A stretch of 63,495 nucleotides of DNA from Oscillospiraceae bacterium (GCA_031270605.1 JAISXG010000027.1:1-63495), one strand, 5' to 3'; positions 35,292 to 44,750 are shown, counted from the first letter of the stretch. Notes: generated from the letters alone by a model not told the origin. A program made the numbers and translations.

Positions 35292-36563
35292 TTACTTTGC
35301 ACAAGCAAGCGCTTTTTTGCCGATATCCGCCCGGTAAAAAGAGTCCGTAAAGTAAACATTCTTTACGTTATCATATGCCTTTTTTATTGCATTTTCAAGT
35401 GTATCCGCCGTTGCCGTAACCCCAAGCACACGCCCGCCCGCATTGACAAGATGCCCATCCACAAGCTTTGTACCGGCGTGGTAAATAACGGCGTCTGAAT
35501 CTTTATCTGCGTTAAAGTGGATTTCATAGCCGGTTTTATAGCTTTCGGGGTAGCCGCCGGAGGCGATGATCACACAACAGGCAGAGTCGTTGCTGAACTC
35601 CACGCGAATTTTGTCCAATGTTTCACTTTCAACCGCAAGCATAATGGTAAGTAAATCCGTTTTTAAAAGGGGCAGCACCACCTGTGTTTCAGGGTCGCCA
35701 AAACGGCAGTTGTATTCAATGACCTTGGGGCCGTCTTTTGTAAGAATAAGACCGAAATACAAGCAGCCCTTAAACCGGCGCCCCTCTGCGGCCATGCCGC
35801 GGATGGTGGGCAAAAAGATCGTTTCCATGCACTCCTGAGCAATGCTTTGCGTATAAAAAGGGTTCGGGGCAATGGTGCCCATGCCGCCGGTGTTTTTGCC
35901 CTCGTCATTGTCATGGGCACGCTTGTGATCCATGGAAGAAATCATCGGAACAAGAGCTTTGCCGTCTGTAAAGCTCAACACCGATACTTCTTCACCAACA
36001 AGGAATTCTTCAATCACTATGCGGCTGCCGCTCTCACCAAAAATCTTATCCTCCATAATTGACTGCACTGCAAACTCTGCCTGTGTAAAGGTTTCTGCAA
36101 TTACGACCCCTTTACCAAGGGCAAGACCGTCCGCCTTGATGACCGTGGGATAAGGGGCTGTTTTCAAATATTCCAAAGCTGCCGCGGCATCCGAAAACAC
36201 TGCATAAGAAGCGGTGGGAATATTATATTTTTTCATGAAGTCTTTTGCAAAAACCTTGCTGCCCTCAATGGCGGCCGCAGCCTTTTCTGGGCCGAAGCAA
36301 GGGATGCCGATCTCATGCAACGCATCAACCGCACCGAGCACCAGAGGGTCGTCCGGCGTGACAACCACAAAATCAATTTCATTTTCTTTTGCGAATTTGA
36401 CAATGGCAGGGATATCCTTTGCGCCGATATCCACACATTCTGCATCAAAACTGATGCCCCCGTTGCCCGGGAGAGCATAGATTTTTTCTATGGTTTGATT
36501 TTCTTTCAGCTTGCGAATAATAGCGTGCTCTCTGCCGCCCGCGCCGACAACCGCGATATTCAT
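35292..36563 (-). CDS. purD: phosphoribosylamine-glycine ligase
   Basis: 423 residues from ATG 36563 (GGCGGAAGG upstream; the frame extends 28 codons further without family similarity). N-terminal MNIAVVGAGGREHAIIRKL, ATP-grasp core with ADGLALGKGV, and EYNCRFGDPETQ near residue 290 are diagnostic of GARS, which joins glycine to phosphoribosylamine. Full length. 70 bases before purL, 20 bases after the AICAR transformylase gene. Confidence 0.93.
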   Translation of the reverse strand: MNIAVVGAGGREHAIIRKLKENQTIEKIYALPGNGGISFDAECVDIGAKDIPAIVKFAKENEIDFVVVTPDDPLVLGAVDALHEIGIPCFGPEKAAAAIEGSKVFAKDFMKKYNIPTASYAVFSDAAAALEYLKTAPYPTVIKADGLALGKGVVIAETFTQAEFAVQSIMEDKIFGESGSRIVIEEFLVGEEVSVLSFTDGKALVPMISSMDHKRAHDNDEGKNTGGMGTIAPNPFYTQSIAQECMETIFLPTIRGMAAEGRRFKGCLYFGLILTKDGPKVIEYNCRFGDPETQVVLPLLKTDLLTIMLAVESETLDKIRVEFSNDSACCVIIASGGYPESYKTGYEIHFNADKDSDAVIYHAGTKLVDGHLVNAGGRVLGVTATADTLENAIKKAYDNVKNVYFTDSFYRADIGKKALACAK

Positions 36564-36582
36564 GGCCTTCCGCCCTTTCATT

Positions 36583-37764
36583 TTAATGATGGAACAACCG
36601 AGTGCCAAGGAACGACATTGCGATATCATATTGATTACAGGTTGCAATCACATGGTCGTCACGAATTGAGCCGCCCGGCACGGCAATATAGCTCACGCCG
36701 CTTCTTTTTGCGCGCTCAATGTTATCACCAAAGGGAAAAAATGCGTCGCTGCTCAGAGAAATACCGCTGAATGATTGAATAAACTCCGCTTTTTCTTCTG
36801 CCGTCAGCGGCTCGGGGCGCACAGTGAAAAACTGCCGCCAAACCTGATCACCCAGTACGGCTTCAAATTCGTCTGAAATATAGGTGTCTATTGTGTTGTC
36901 ACGCACCGGGCGCGCCATGCCGGGCGTGAATTGCAACGCCAAAACCTTCGGGTGCTGGCGCAGCATCCAGATGTCGGCCTTGCTGCCCGCAAGGCGTGTG
37001 CAAAGAATTCTTGCCTGCTGCCCAGCGCCCACGCCGATGGTCTGGCCGTCATAGGCATAGCAAACGGAATTCGACTGCGTGTATTTCAAAGAGATCAACG
37101 CAATAAGCAAATCACGCTTTGCGTTCTCGGGAATGTCTTTGTTTTTGGTCACGATATTTTCAAGGATGTCCCTGTTGATTTTCAACTCGTTCCTGCCCTG
37201 CTCAAACGTCACGCCGAACACCTGCTTGCACTCGACCGGGGCTGGAGTATAGGACAGGTCGATTTTCACAATATTATAAGAGCCTTTACGCTTGGTTTTT
37301 AAAATGGCCAGCGCCTCGTCAGAATAACCGGGGGCAATCACGCCGTCTGACACTTCGCGCTGCAACAGCGTCGCTGTTATCACGTCGCACTCGTCGCTCA
37401 GCGCAACCCAGTCGCCATAAGACGAAACGCGGTCGGTTCCTCGCGCGCGGGCATAAGCGCAGGCAAGAGGCGAGGAATCCAGGCCTTCAATATCATCCAC
37501 AAAATAAATTTTCTTTAAAATATCAGAAAGCGGCTCGCCGATGGCGGCGCCCGCGGGGCTGACGTGCTTGAAGGACGCGGCGGCGGGCTTGCCAAGCGCC
37601 TCTTTCAGATCACGCACAAGCTGCCAGCTGTTGAGCGCGTCCAAAAAATTGATGTAGCCCGGATTGCCGTTCAAAACCTCGATCGGCAAATTCCCGCCCT
37701 CCATATAAATGCGCGCAGGCTTTTGATTTGGGTTCATGCCGTATTTCAGCGCAAGCTCCTGCAT
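36583..37764 (-). CDS. purH: stand-alone AICAR transformylase (PurH C-terminal domain homologue)
   Basis: 393 residues, beginning MQELALKYGMNPNQKPARIY, with SFKHVSPAGAA (catalytic Lys-His), and ending in RRSGVSYIAVPGGSIRDDHVIATC (in part). It adds the last formyl group to AICAR using 10-formyl-THF. The usual bacterial PurH also has an N-terminal IMP cyclohydrolase domain of ~200 residues, absent here and replaced by the separate PurO-type gene just upstream. GGGGATG is the ribosome binding site. Symbol given for the homologous domain only. Confidence 0.88.
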   Translation of the reverse strand: MQELALKYGMNPNQKPARIYMEGGNLPIEVLNGNPGYINFLDALNSWQLVRDLKEALGKPAAASFKHVSPAGAAIGEPLSDILKKIYFVDDIEGLDSSPLACAYARARGTDRVSSYGDWVALSDECDVITATLLQREVSDGVIAPGYSDEALAILKTKRKGSYNIVKIDLSYTPAPVECKQVFGVTFEQGRNELKINRDILENIVTKNKDIPENAKRDLLIALISLKYTQSNSVCYAYDGQTIGVGAGQQARILCTRLAGSKADIWMLRQHPKVLALQFTPGMARPVRDNTIDTYISDEFEAVLGDQVWRQFFTVRPEPLTAEEKAEFIQSFSGISLSSDAFFPFGDNIERAKRSGVSYIAVPGGSIRDDHVIATCNQYDIAMSFLGTRLFHH

Positions 37765-37777
37765 TTTTACATCCCCT

Positions 37778-38503
37778 TTATCCCAATTTATTCAGAATTC
37801 TATAAGTCCTCTCGCCTGTCGCGAGCGAGAGATAGCTCACATAAAGCGAAACCTTGTTAGCATCGTTCAGACTTTTCCATAAAAGATCTGCAAATGCGTC
37901 AATGCCGTTCGGAATGGCAACTCTCCGCGGCTCACCTTCAAAACTCGGGATGGGGCTGCCGTCGTGCTCATAGGTGTGGATGAAGTGGCCGATGCCCGCA
38001 AGAGGTTGATACTGATAAAAATAGCGGCTGCAAACGCTCCCCCCGGCGTCGCCCGCCTTGAGGATGCTCAGCTTGTATGAAAAATCAAGCGCTTCGTTCG
38101 CCGTTTGTTCTTTTGTGATGATGCCGCTGATGCGGGGGGTGAAGTTCGGCGCGTCCGGCTCAAAGCAGCGGGTCAGGAGCGCGTCTTCAAAGGTCTTGTT
38201 TTCTTTTATAAAATCATGGATTGTATCTGTTTGGTCGCCGTTTGTGACAATGATATGCTGACCGACGGTGCGCACCGGATGATAAATAATCAGAGAAGGA
38301 TCCGCCACCTTTGAGAGATCAAACGGCTCAATCGTGATGCCGTCGTCTGTGGCCAAAAAAACGCGGTTGCGGCTGTTTTCGCTGCGCCCCATGGTGAAAT
38401 AGGCAATCACGGCGCTTTGCGCGTCCGCGCTCTTTCCGATGATGATGCCCCGGCCGCAATAACTGTTGCTTTGCAAAATATTTTCAATTGCAGATGTTTC
38501 CAT
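37778..38503 (-). CDS. purO: PurO-type IMP cyclohydrolase
   Basis: 241 residues: NSYCGRGIIIGKSADAQSAVIAYFTMGRSENSRNRVF (in part), GDQTDTIHDF, FEPDAPNFTPRISG. These match the archaeal-type IMP cyclohydrolase fold (Ntn-like), which closes FAICAR to IMP. It supplies the activity missing from the adjacent stand-alone transformylase. GAGAGGAC precedes the ATG. Lies 13 bases upstream of the transformylase gene. Confidence 0.85.
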   Translation of the reverse strand: METSAIENILQSNSYCGRGIIIGKSADAQSAVIAYFTMGRSENSRNRVFLATDDGITIEPFDLSKVADPSLIIYHPVRTVGQHIIVTNGDQTDTIHDFIKENKTFEDALLTRCFEPDAPNFTPRISGIITKEQTANEALDFSYKLSILKAGDAGGSVCSRYFYQYQPLAGIGHFIHTYEHDGSPIPSFEGEPRRVAIPNGIDAFADLLWKSLNDANKVSLYVSYLSLATGERTYRILNKLG

Positions 38504-38601
38504 TTCTATGACCGTCCTCTCTCTGCAAGGCAGAAGTTCTGTGCGGTATTACGCAGTAATATTTCTGCCGACCCTTATGCAGAAAAGCACACAACCTCCC
38601 G

Positions 38602-38626
38602 TTTGAAAAATTTATTTTTCAAACGT
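38602..38626. repeat. perfect palindromic hairpin between purN and purO
   Basis: CGTTTGAAAAA / TTTTTCAAACG with a four-base loop. Within the 138-bp spacer inside the purine operon, which also holds an imperfect GGCAGAA/TTCTGCC inverted repeat (38521-38562). Could be a processing site or an attenuating terminator. Confidence 0.55.
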
Positions 38627-38641
38627 ATTCTTCCGCTATAT

Positions 38642-39256
38642 TCATGCGCCGTTTTTTTGTGCATAAGCCGCGCAGACCTCTTCAAGCGCCTCTGGCAAAA
38701 TCACCCACTCGACCTCTTCCATCACACGTTTTTGCAGTGTTTCAGGCGTGTCGCCGGGCAAAACCGCAACAGCCTTTTGTTTGATGATTTTGCCGCCGTC
38801 TGTGACTTCATTGACAAAATGCACCGTAGCGCCCGTGAGCTTCACGCCGTATTCCAGCGCCGCCTGATGCACCCGCAGGCCATAAAAGCCCTCGCCGCAA
38901 AACGAGGGGATGAGCGAAGGGTGCACGTTAATCATCCGATCAGGGTAGCGCCTGACAAAATCTGCGCTGAGAATATACATAAACCCGGCAAACACGATGA
39001 TATCAATTTCATATTGCGCCAGCGCTTTTAATATTTCATGCTCAAACGCCGCGTTGCTCACGGCAGTCTTCTTATTCGCGACAACACAAGGGATTTTGTT
39101 TTCTTGCGCACGGCGAAGCGCATAGGCGTCCGGCTTGCTCGAAATAACAAGGCAAAGCTCGCCGCTTTTAAGTGTGCCGCTGTTTTGCGCGTCAATCAGC
39201 GCCTGCAAATTCGTGCCCCCGCCGGAAACAAGCACGGCAATTCTTTGCTTTAACAA
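38642..39256 (-). CDS. purN: phosphoribosylglycinamide formyltransferase
   Basis: 204 residues: [17 protein letters not shown] (phosphate loop), [28 protein letters not shown] (part; catalytic Asn-His), and [13 protein letters not shown] (catalytic Asp). 10-formyl-THF-dependent GAR transformylase. Its start overlaps the last codons of purM (39250), so the two are translationally coupled. Confidence 0.93.
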   Translation of the reverse strand: MLKQRIAVLVSGGGTNLQALIDAQNSGTLKSGELCLVISSKPDAYALRRAQENKIPCVVANKKTAVSNAAFEHEILKALAQYEIDIIVFAGFMYILSADFVRRYPDRMINVHPSLIPSFCGEGFYGLRVHQAALEYGVKLTGATVHFVNEVTDGGKIIKQKAVAVLPGDTPETLQKRVMEEVEWVILPEALEEVCAAYAQKNGA

Positions 39257-40284
39257 ATTATCACACCGCCGTCCCCCTCGACGACCTCGCCGAACACATA
39301 GGCTTCTTCGCCCTGCGCGCGCAAAACGGCAAGGGCGTTATCAGCATCCTCTTTCGACACGACAACACTCATGCCGACACCCATGTTATAGGTGTTAAAC
39401 ATGTCGCGCTCGGGTACATTGCCCACACGCATGATCAAATCAAAAATCGCAGGCGTTTTGAGCGCCGATTTTTCAACCTTCACACCAAAGCCCTCAGGCA
39501 GGCTGCGGGGGATGTTTTCATAAAAACCGCCGCCCGTGATGTGCGAAACAGCCTTTACGAGAACCTCTTCAAACAAAGCGAGCATAGGCTTCACATATAT
39601 CTTTGTGGGAGCAAGCAGCACCTCGCCGAGGGGCTTGCCAAGGTCTTGCGCATAGGCACTTAAATCGGTATGCTCCAAATCAAACACCTTTCGCACCAGC
39701 GAAAAACCGTTGGAATGCACGCCGCTGGAGGGCAGGGCGATCAACACATCCCCGGCCTTCACGGTCTTGTTATCAAGAATCCTGTCACGGTCAACCACAC
39801 CGACAGAAAAACCGGCGAGGTCATATTCATCCTCAGGATAAAACCCGGGCATTTCAGCCGTTTCGCCGCCCACAAGCGCGCAGCCGGACTGCACACACCC
39901 CTCGGCAATGCCCGAAACAATATCAGCAATACGTTCCGGAATGTTTTTGCCGCAGGCGATATAATCAAGAAAAAAGAGCGGCTTCGCGCCGCAGCAGATG
40001 ATGTCGTTGACACACATGGCAACGCAGTCAATGCCCACGGTATCGTGCTTGTCCATCAAAAAAGCGAGCTTGAGCTTCGTGCCCACGCCGTCTGTGCCGC
40101 TCACCAGCACGGGCTTTTGCATCCCGGTCAAATCCAGGGCAAACAGGCCGCCGAAGCCGCCGATACCCGAAAGCACGCCGTCCGTCACCGTTCTTGCAAT
40201 GTGCTTTTTCATCAGCTCCACCGCGGCATAGCCGGCGGTAATATCCACCCCGGCGTTTTTATAACTCTCGCTGAAACTGTTCAC
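39250..40284 (-). CDS. purM: phosphoribosylformylglycinamidine cyclo-ligase
   Basis: 344 residues. [20 protein letters not shown] opening, [35 protein letters not shown] (in part) and [16 protein letters not shown] are diagnostic of AIR synthetase. Full length; overlaps purN by seven bases. Confidence 0.94.
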   Translation of the reverse strand: MNSFSESYKNAGVDITAGYAAVELMKKHIARTVTDGVLSGIGGFGGLFALDLTGMQKPVLVSGTDGVGTKLKLAFLMDKHDTVGIDCVAMCVNDIICCGAKPLFFLDYIACGKNIPERIADIVSGIAEGCVQSGCALVGGETAEMPGFYPEDEYDLAGFSVGVVDRDRILDNKTVKAGDVLIALPSSGVHSNGFSLVRKVFDLEHTDLSAYAQDLGKPLGEVLLAPTKIYVKPMLALFEEVLVKAVSHITGGGFYENIPRSLPEGFGVKVEKSALKTPAIFDLIMRVGNVPERDMFNTYNMGVGMSVVVSKEDADNALAVLRAQGEEAYVFGEVVEGDGGVIIC

Positions 40285-40361
40285 AACAAAAAACCTCCAT
40301 CACGCAGGCTTACCGCCGCGCTCATAATAGAACGATTGCAACTGTTCGGAATTAAGGCATA

Positions 40362-40859
40362 TTAAAGAGTGTCTAGTTTTTCTTGTAGGGCATTGTCTCT
40401 CGCGACGACATCCGCTTGCATGGCTTTGCGCTTTTCCGCAAGCTTTTCGGCAAGGGAAGCATCCCCCACAGAAAGAATCTGCACCGCCAAAATCGCCGCG
40501 TTGGCCGCGCCGTCAATGGCCACGGTGGCAACGGGCAGGCCGGAGGGCATCTGCACTGTGGAAAGCAATGCGTCCAGCCCGTCGAGCGTTGAGGACTTCA
40601 CGGGAATGCCGATGACAGGCAGGGTTGTGTTTGCCGCCATCGCGCCCGCAAGGTGCGCCGCCTTGCCCGCCGCGGCGATGACCGCGCCAAAGCCGTTTTC
40701 TCTTGCACCCTTTGCAAAGGCCGTAGCGGCCTCGGGCGTCCTGTGGGCGCTCATCACGCGGATCTCAAACGGCACGCCATATTCCTTCAGCACGCCGACA
40801 GCGCCCTTCACAACGGGCAAATCGCTGTCGCTTCCCATAATAATCGCAACTTTTTTCAT
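40362..40859 (-). CDS. purE: N5-carboxyaminoimidazole ribonucleotide mutase (PurE)
   Basis: 165 residues: VAIIMGSDSDLPVVKGA, MSAHRTPEAA, and GKAAHLAGAMAANTTLPVIGIPV (in part) are the PurE signature. No purK is present in the window, so the source of N5-CAIR is not visible. First full-length gene of the leftward purine operon; an alternative GTG start lies one codon earlier at 40862. Confidence 0.93.
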   Translation of the reverse strand: MKKVAIIMGSDSDLPVVKGAVGVLKEYGVPFEIRVMSAHRTPEAATAFAKGARENGFGAVIAAAGKAAHLAGAMAANTTLPVIGIPVKSSTLDGLDALLSTVQMPSGLPVATVAIDGAANAAILAVQILSVGDASLAEKLAEKRKAMQADVVARDNALQEKLDTL

Positions 40860-40953
40860 CACAAATCCAACCTTTCCGTTTTTGTGCAGGGCCGCCGGAG
40901 CAAAATACGACTGTTCTTTCGAGCATTAAAAAAGCACCCCCGGGTCTTCAGGC

Positions 40954-41109
40954 TCAAGCCCGAACACACCCCAACGATGCGCCAACCGGAACAAAGAAAG
41001 TAACAAAAAAAGCCGAAACAACGCCGGCTCCCTCGGTGAGGGTTGAAAGAACGGGCAGCTTGCAGCACACACGCAAAAAACGCCCTGATTTTTTGCTTTC
41101 GCGTTTCAC
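40954..41109 (-). CDS. possible 51-residue membrane leader protein upstream of purE
   Basis: A GTG at 41109 preceded by GAAGGAGGG gives 51 residues: basic N-terminus (MKRESKKSGRFLRVCC), then one hydrophobic segment (VVSAFFVTFFVPVGASLG) and a stop at 40954. The excellent ribosome binding site and N-positive/one-TM layout support a real small protein. It lies between the operon promoter and purE, so it is transcribed with the purine genes. I do not recognise a family. Confidence 0.45.
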   Translation of the reverse strand: MKRESKKSGRFLRVCCKLPVLSTLTEGAGVVSAFFVTFFVPVGASLGCVRA

Positions 41110-41210
41110 CGCCGACACCCTCCTTCAAAAAACTTGCAAAAAGAAAAAAGACCATATATCCGGCTCAATTAACGCAGATTCATACGGAATTTTGCAATTT
41201 TATTGTCTTT

Positions 41211-41239
41211 ATTTTAACACAACCGTCAGAACATATCAA
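41211..41239 (-). promoter_or_regulatory. promoter of the purine operon
   Basis: Minus strand TTGATA (41239-41234), 17-base spacer, TAAAAT (41216-41211). The ~350-base leader to purE contains the small ORF; I saw no clear purine riboswitch aptamer in it. Confidence 0.65.
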
Positions 41240-41350
41240 GAGCCATGAAACAGGTTCTAATGATTGATGCAAAATCTGTATGCCCTGATAAAATTATCTG
41301 TAAAAACACACAAAATCTTGTAAAATCTGACTTTTGGAATCATATATATA

Positions 41351-41379
41351 TTGATTTTTCGATATAAATGTGCTATGAT
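41351..41379 (+). promoter_or_regulatory. promoter of the nfeD-SPFH pair
   Basis: TTGATT (41351-41356), 17-base spacer, TATGAT (41374-41379). The leader contains a hairpin ACGGCA-GAGAGG/CCTCTTGCCGT (about 41394-41429) just before the ribosome binding site AAGGAG. Confidence 0.65.
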
Positions 41380-41446
41380 GTAAATAAAGAAAAACGGCAG
41401 AGAGGCCTTTGGCAAATCCTCTTGCCGTAAAGCAAGGAGTGGTTGC

Positions 41447-41884
41447 ATGCCTTATTTTTCGCTTGTGTTCTGGGTCGTTTTGATCATCGTCTTCATCGTG
41501 GCCGAGGCGCTGACCGTGCAGCTGACGGCCATCTGGTTTGCCGCCGGGGCGCTTGCGGCGTTTGTTGTGGCGCTGATTAATCCGGACGCCTATTTGATTC
41601 AAATTCTGGTTTTCGTTGCGGTGTCTGCCATAACGCTGGCAATTACCCGGCCGCTTGCAAAAAAACTGACAAGCAAAACCATTCAGCCCACTAATGCCGA
41701 CCGTTATATCGGCAAAGAGGTTCTCGTCACTGAAGAAATCAACAACCGCCGCAGCACCGGGGCTGTGCAGGCAAGCGGCGTTATTTGGACGGCGCGCTCC
41801 ATAGACGACATAATCATTCCGCCGGAAGCTGTTGTGGTGGTTGAACGGATTGATGGCGTGAAGCTTATGGTGCGAACGAAATAG
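41447..41884 (+). CDS. NfeD-like membrane protein
   Basis: 145 residues: three hydrophobic segments in the first ~75 (FWVVLIIVFIVAEAL; AIWFAAGALAAFVVAL; ILVFVAVSAITLAI) and a C-terminal OB-fold (IGKEVLVTEEINN ... VVVVERIDGVKLMV). This is the short NfeD form lacking the ClpP-type protease domain. It is paired with the SPFH protein 14 bases downstream, the usual membrane-microdomain pair. Confidence 0.85.
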   Translation: MPYFSLVFWVVLIIVFIVAEALTVQLTAIWFAAGALAAFVVALINPDAYLIQILVFVAVSAITLAITRPLAKKLTSKTIQPTNADRYIGKEVLVTEEINNRRSTGAVQASGVIWTARSIDDIIIPPEAVVVVERIDGVKLMVRTK

Positions 41885-41898
41885 AAGGAGGCATTTCA

Positions 41899-42879
41899 AT
41901 GACAATTCTTTCACTGGTGAAACCCTTTCTTCCCCTTTTGGCGATGCAGGGAGGCACGTTTGGGCTGATTCTTTTCTTCCTGCTGATCATCATTGTTCTT
42001 CTGGTTTTGATTTCAAACGTGAAAATCGTTCCGCAGGCAAGGGCTTATGTGCTGGAGCGCCTGGGCACCTACCACATGACGTGGGACACCGGCTTTCACA
42101 TCAAAATTCCCTTTGTGGAGCGCATTGCAAAAATCGTTTCACTCAAGGAGCAGGTGTCAGACTTCGCACCCCAGCCCGTTATCACAAAGGATAACGTCAC
42201 CATTCAAATCGACACCGTAGTCTTTTATCAAATTACAGACCCGAAACTATATACCTATGGCGTGGAGCACCCGATTGCCGCGCTTGAAAACCTCTCGGCA
42301 ACCACGCTGCGCAACATCATCGGCGACATGGAGCTTGACACAACGCTGACCTCGCGCGACACGATCAACGCAAAAATTCGCGGCATCCTTGACGAAGCGA
42401 CCGACCCGTGGGGCATTAAGGTCACCCGTGTGGAGCTGAAAAATATTCTTCCCCCGCGTGAAATTCAGGACGCAATGGAAAAACAGATGAAGGCGGAGCG
42501 TCAGCGCCGCGAATCCATTCTGCGCGCAGAGGGCGACAAGGCCAGCAAAATCCTCGTTGCCGAAGGGCAGAAGGAATCCCAGATTCTTTCCGCAGAGGGT
42601 GAAAAACAGTCTGCCATTTTGCGCGCCGAGGCGGTTAAAGAAGCGAAAATCCGTGAGGCGGAGGGTGAGGCGCAAGCCATCATCAGCATTCAAAACGCCG
42701 TGGCGGAGGGCATTCGGATTGTGAACGAATCCAACCCGTCGCAGGCTGTTCTCACAATCAAAAGCCTTGAGGCTTTTGCAAAAGCGGCCGACGGCAACGC
42801 GACAAAAATCATCATTCCTTCAGACATCCAGGGCATTGCCGGCCTTGCGACATCCCTGAAAGAAATCGTGAAAGAATAA
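41899..42879 (+). CDS. SPFH/band 7 (stomatin-like, QmcA-type) membrane protein
   Basis: 326 residues. One N-terminal membrane helix (LILFFLLIIIVLLVLISN), the band 7 domain (VPQARAYVLERLGTYH ... VVFYQITDPKLYTYGV ... LRNIIGDMELD), then a long charged coiled coil with repeated AEG motifs (RAEGDKASK, VAEGQKESQ, SAEGEKQSA, REAEGEAQA), and a C-terminal helix. Oligomeric membrane scaffold; GGAGG ribosome binding site. Confidence 0.88.
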   Translation: MTILSLVKPFLPLLAMQGGTFGLILFFLLIIIVLLVLISNVKIVPQARAYVLERLGTYHMTWDTGFHIKIPFVERIAKIVSLKEQVSDFAPQPVITKDNVTIQIDTVVFYQITDPKLYTYGVEHPIAALENLSATTLRNIIGDMELDTTLTSRDTINAKIRGILDEATDPWGIKVTRVELKNILPPREIQDAMEKQMKAERQRRESILRAEGDKASKILVAEGQKESQILSAEGEKQSAILRAEAVKEAKIREAEGEAQAIISIQNAVAEGIRIVNESNPSQAVLTIKSLEAFAKAADGNATKIIIPSDIQGIAGLATSLKEIVKE

Positions 42880-42900
42880 CCAAAAAGACGCTCTCTAATG

Positions 42901-42938
42901 ACGGCGGCCTTCTTGCGTGAGGGCTGCCGTTTTTTATT
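42901..42938 (+). terminator. terminator after the SPFH gene
   Basis: ACGGCGGCC / GGGCTGCCGT stem followed by six T. Confidence 0.75.
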
Positions 42939-43147
42939 AAGAATTGCCACAAAATCTTTCATTTTTGCGCACTGCAGGCCTTTTTGCGGCAAAACGCAGG
43001 GGCAACGCACACTTGCAGTTGAATTTTTCTGATAAATTTAGATTTTTTTTGGAATACCTGTCGACTTTTCAAAAATATTATGATATTCTATGCACATAAA
43101 GCAACACGGCTTCGGGCGTTGAGCAAATAGTTTCGGAGGGATCTCGC

Positions 43148-43621
43148 ATGGACTTAATCGATTATAAAATTCTCACCTGCTTAAAGGCAAACGCAAGGCA
43201 AAAAGCGTCGGCCATCAGCGAACAAATCAATCTTTCTGTTTCTTCCGTGATCGAGCGCATCAAAAAAATGGAAGCAAACGGCATTATTGAAGATTACACC
43301 GTAATATTAAACAACAAAGCGCTGGGCAACGATGTCACGGCACTCATGGAAGTGAGCCTTGAGCACCCGAAATATTTTGAGGCCTTCACGCAAATGGTGC
43401 AAAACGAGGCCTCCATTATCTCCTGCTATTATCTCACGGGCGAATTTGATTTTGTTTTAAAAATTATCACAGACTCTTCTGACAACCTTGAGCTGATTCA
43501 CCGCCGCATCAAAAGCATGGAGGGTGTTTCGGCCACAAAAACCCACTTTGTGCTGAAAAACATCAAGAATGACTACAGTTCCATTTCCTTGCCGGAAGGC
43601 AACAAAATCCTCAAAAAATAG
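43148..43621 (+). CDS. Lrp/AsnC-family transcriptional regulator
   Basis: 157 residues. N-terminal winged helix-turn-helix (DLIDYKILTCLKANARQKASAISEQINLS, in part; SVSSVIERIKKME recognition helix) and a C-terminal RAM/ACT domain (SCYYLTGEFDFVLKIITDS). These proteins sense amino acids and often control the adjacent genes. It stands directly before the D-amino acid/5-oxoproline operon and is ended by its own terminator, so it is a good candidate regulator of that operon. GGAGGGA ribosome binding site. Confidence 0.9.
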   Translation: MDLIDYKILTCLKANARQKASAISEQINLSVSSVIERIKKMEANGIIEDYTVILNNKALGNDVTALMEVSLEHPKYFEAFTQMVQNEASIISCYYLTGEFDFVLKIITDSSDNLELIHRRIKSMEGVSATKTHFVLKNIKNDYSSISLPEGNKILKK

Positions 43622-43658
43622 CCTCCGTAATATTTTCTTAAATTTCAAGTAACAGCTT

Positions 43659-43698
43659 AAAAAATCCTGAACGAGTTGCATCTTTCAGGATTTTTTTG
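43659..43698 (+). terminator. terminator after the Lrp-type regulator
   Basis: AAAATCCTGA (43661-43670) / TCAGGATTTT (43685-43694) with a T run. Confidence 0.8.
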
Positions 43699-43715
43699 CA
43701 TATTTTCGTAATATG

Positions 43716-43744
43716 TTTACTTTTTCTTTGAAATCAGATAAAAT
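43716..43744 (+). promoter_or_regulatory. promoter of the D-amino acid/5-oxoproline operon
   Basis: TTTACT (43716-43721), 17-base spacer, TAAAAT (43739-43744), about 100 bases ahead of the first gene. Confidence 0.6.
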
Positions 43745-43842
43745 ACCAATAAATCGAAGTTTTTCAACTCGGCTTGCTTGGAAACAATGGTGTTACCGTT
43801 CATCCAAGGCAGTCGTTTTGTCATTTTTTGGAGGAGTAGTCC

Positions 43843-44694
43843 ATGCAAAATCTGGGATATTACAACGGCAAATTCGGCCTCATTGAAGAAATGATGGTTC
43901 CCATGGCAGACAGGGCCTGCTATTTCGGCGACGGGGTATATGACGCGACCTACAGCCGCAACCACATCATCTACACCCTCGACGAGCATATTGACCGCTT
44001 TTATAACAGCGCCCGCCTGATGGAAATTGTGCTGCCGCACACCAAAGAAGAGATGAAGGCAATTTTATGTGACATGGTCAAAAAGGTTGACAGCGGCGAC
44101 CAGTTCGTCTATTGGCAGGCCACGCGCGGCACCGGCATCCGCAACCACCTTTACCCCACAGACGGCTCAAAGGCAAACATCTGGATCATGCTCAAGCCCG
44201 CCGCGATTCAGGATACATATAAAAAACTCAGGCTCATCACACTGGAGGATACGCGTTTTCTGCACTGCAACGTGAAAACCCTCAACCTGTTGCCCAGCGT
44301 TGTGGCGGCACAGCGCGCGGCGGAGGCGCATTGCGACGAAACGGTGTTCCACCGAGGCGAGCGCGTGACCGAATGCGCACACAGCAATTGCCACATCATT
44401 AAAGACGGCGTGTTCATAACCGCCCCCACAGACAATTTGATTTTGCCCGGCATTGCCCGCGCAAACCTCATCAAATTCTGCGGCAGGCTTGGCATTCCCG
44501 TGAAAGAACAAGCGTTCATACTGCAGGACCTGCGCGAAGCGGATGAGATCATTGTTTCTTCCGCAGGCTCTTTTTGCCTTGCGGCGGAAGAGCTTGACGG
44601 CAAACCGGTCGGCGGCAGGGCACCCGAGCTGCTCAAAAAACTGCAGGACGCACTGATGGAAGACTTTATCACCGCCACCACACCCAAAGAATAA
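43843..44694 (+). CDS. dat: D-amino acid aminotransferase (class IV)
   Basis: 283 residues of the fold-type IV PLP aminotransferases. FGDGVYDATYSRN near the start, catalytic lysine in HCNVKTLNLLPSV, glutamate region ETVFHRGERVTE, and phosphate-binding ILPGIARANLI. The pattern is closest to D-alanine transaminase, interconverting D-Ala and D-Glu via 2-oxo acids. Context with alanine racemase and D-glutamate cyclase-type genes supports this over branched-chain transaminase. GGAGGAG ribosome binding site. Confidence 0.85.
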   Translation: MQNLGYYNGKFGLIEEMMVPMADRACYFGDGVYDATYSRNHIIYTLDEHIDRFYNSARLMEIVLPHTKEEMKAILCDMVKKVDSGDQFVYWQATRGTGIRNHLYPTDGSKANIWIMLKPAAIQDTYKKLRLITLEDTRFLHCNVKTLNLLPSVVAAQRAAEAHCDETVFHRGERVTECAHSNCHIIKDGVFITAPTDNLILPGIARANLIKFCGRLGIPVKEQAFILQDLREADEIIVSSAGSFCLAAEELDGKPVGGRAPELLKKLQDALMEDFITATTPKE

Positions 44695-44750
44695 CCGCAC
44701 AATCTGCTCACCCCACCGCCTCTTCGGGCGGCAGAAAGGAACCTGTGTTT

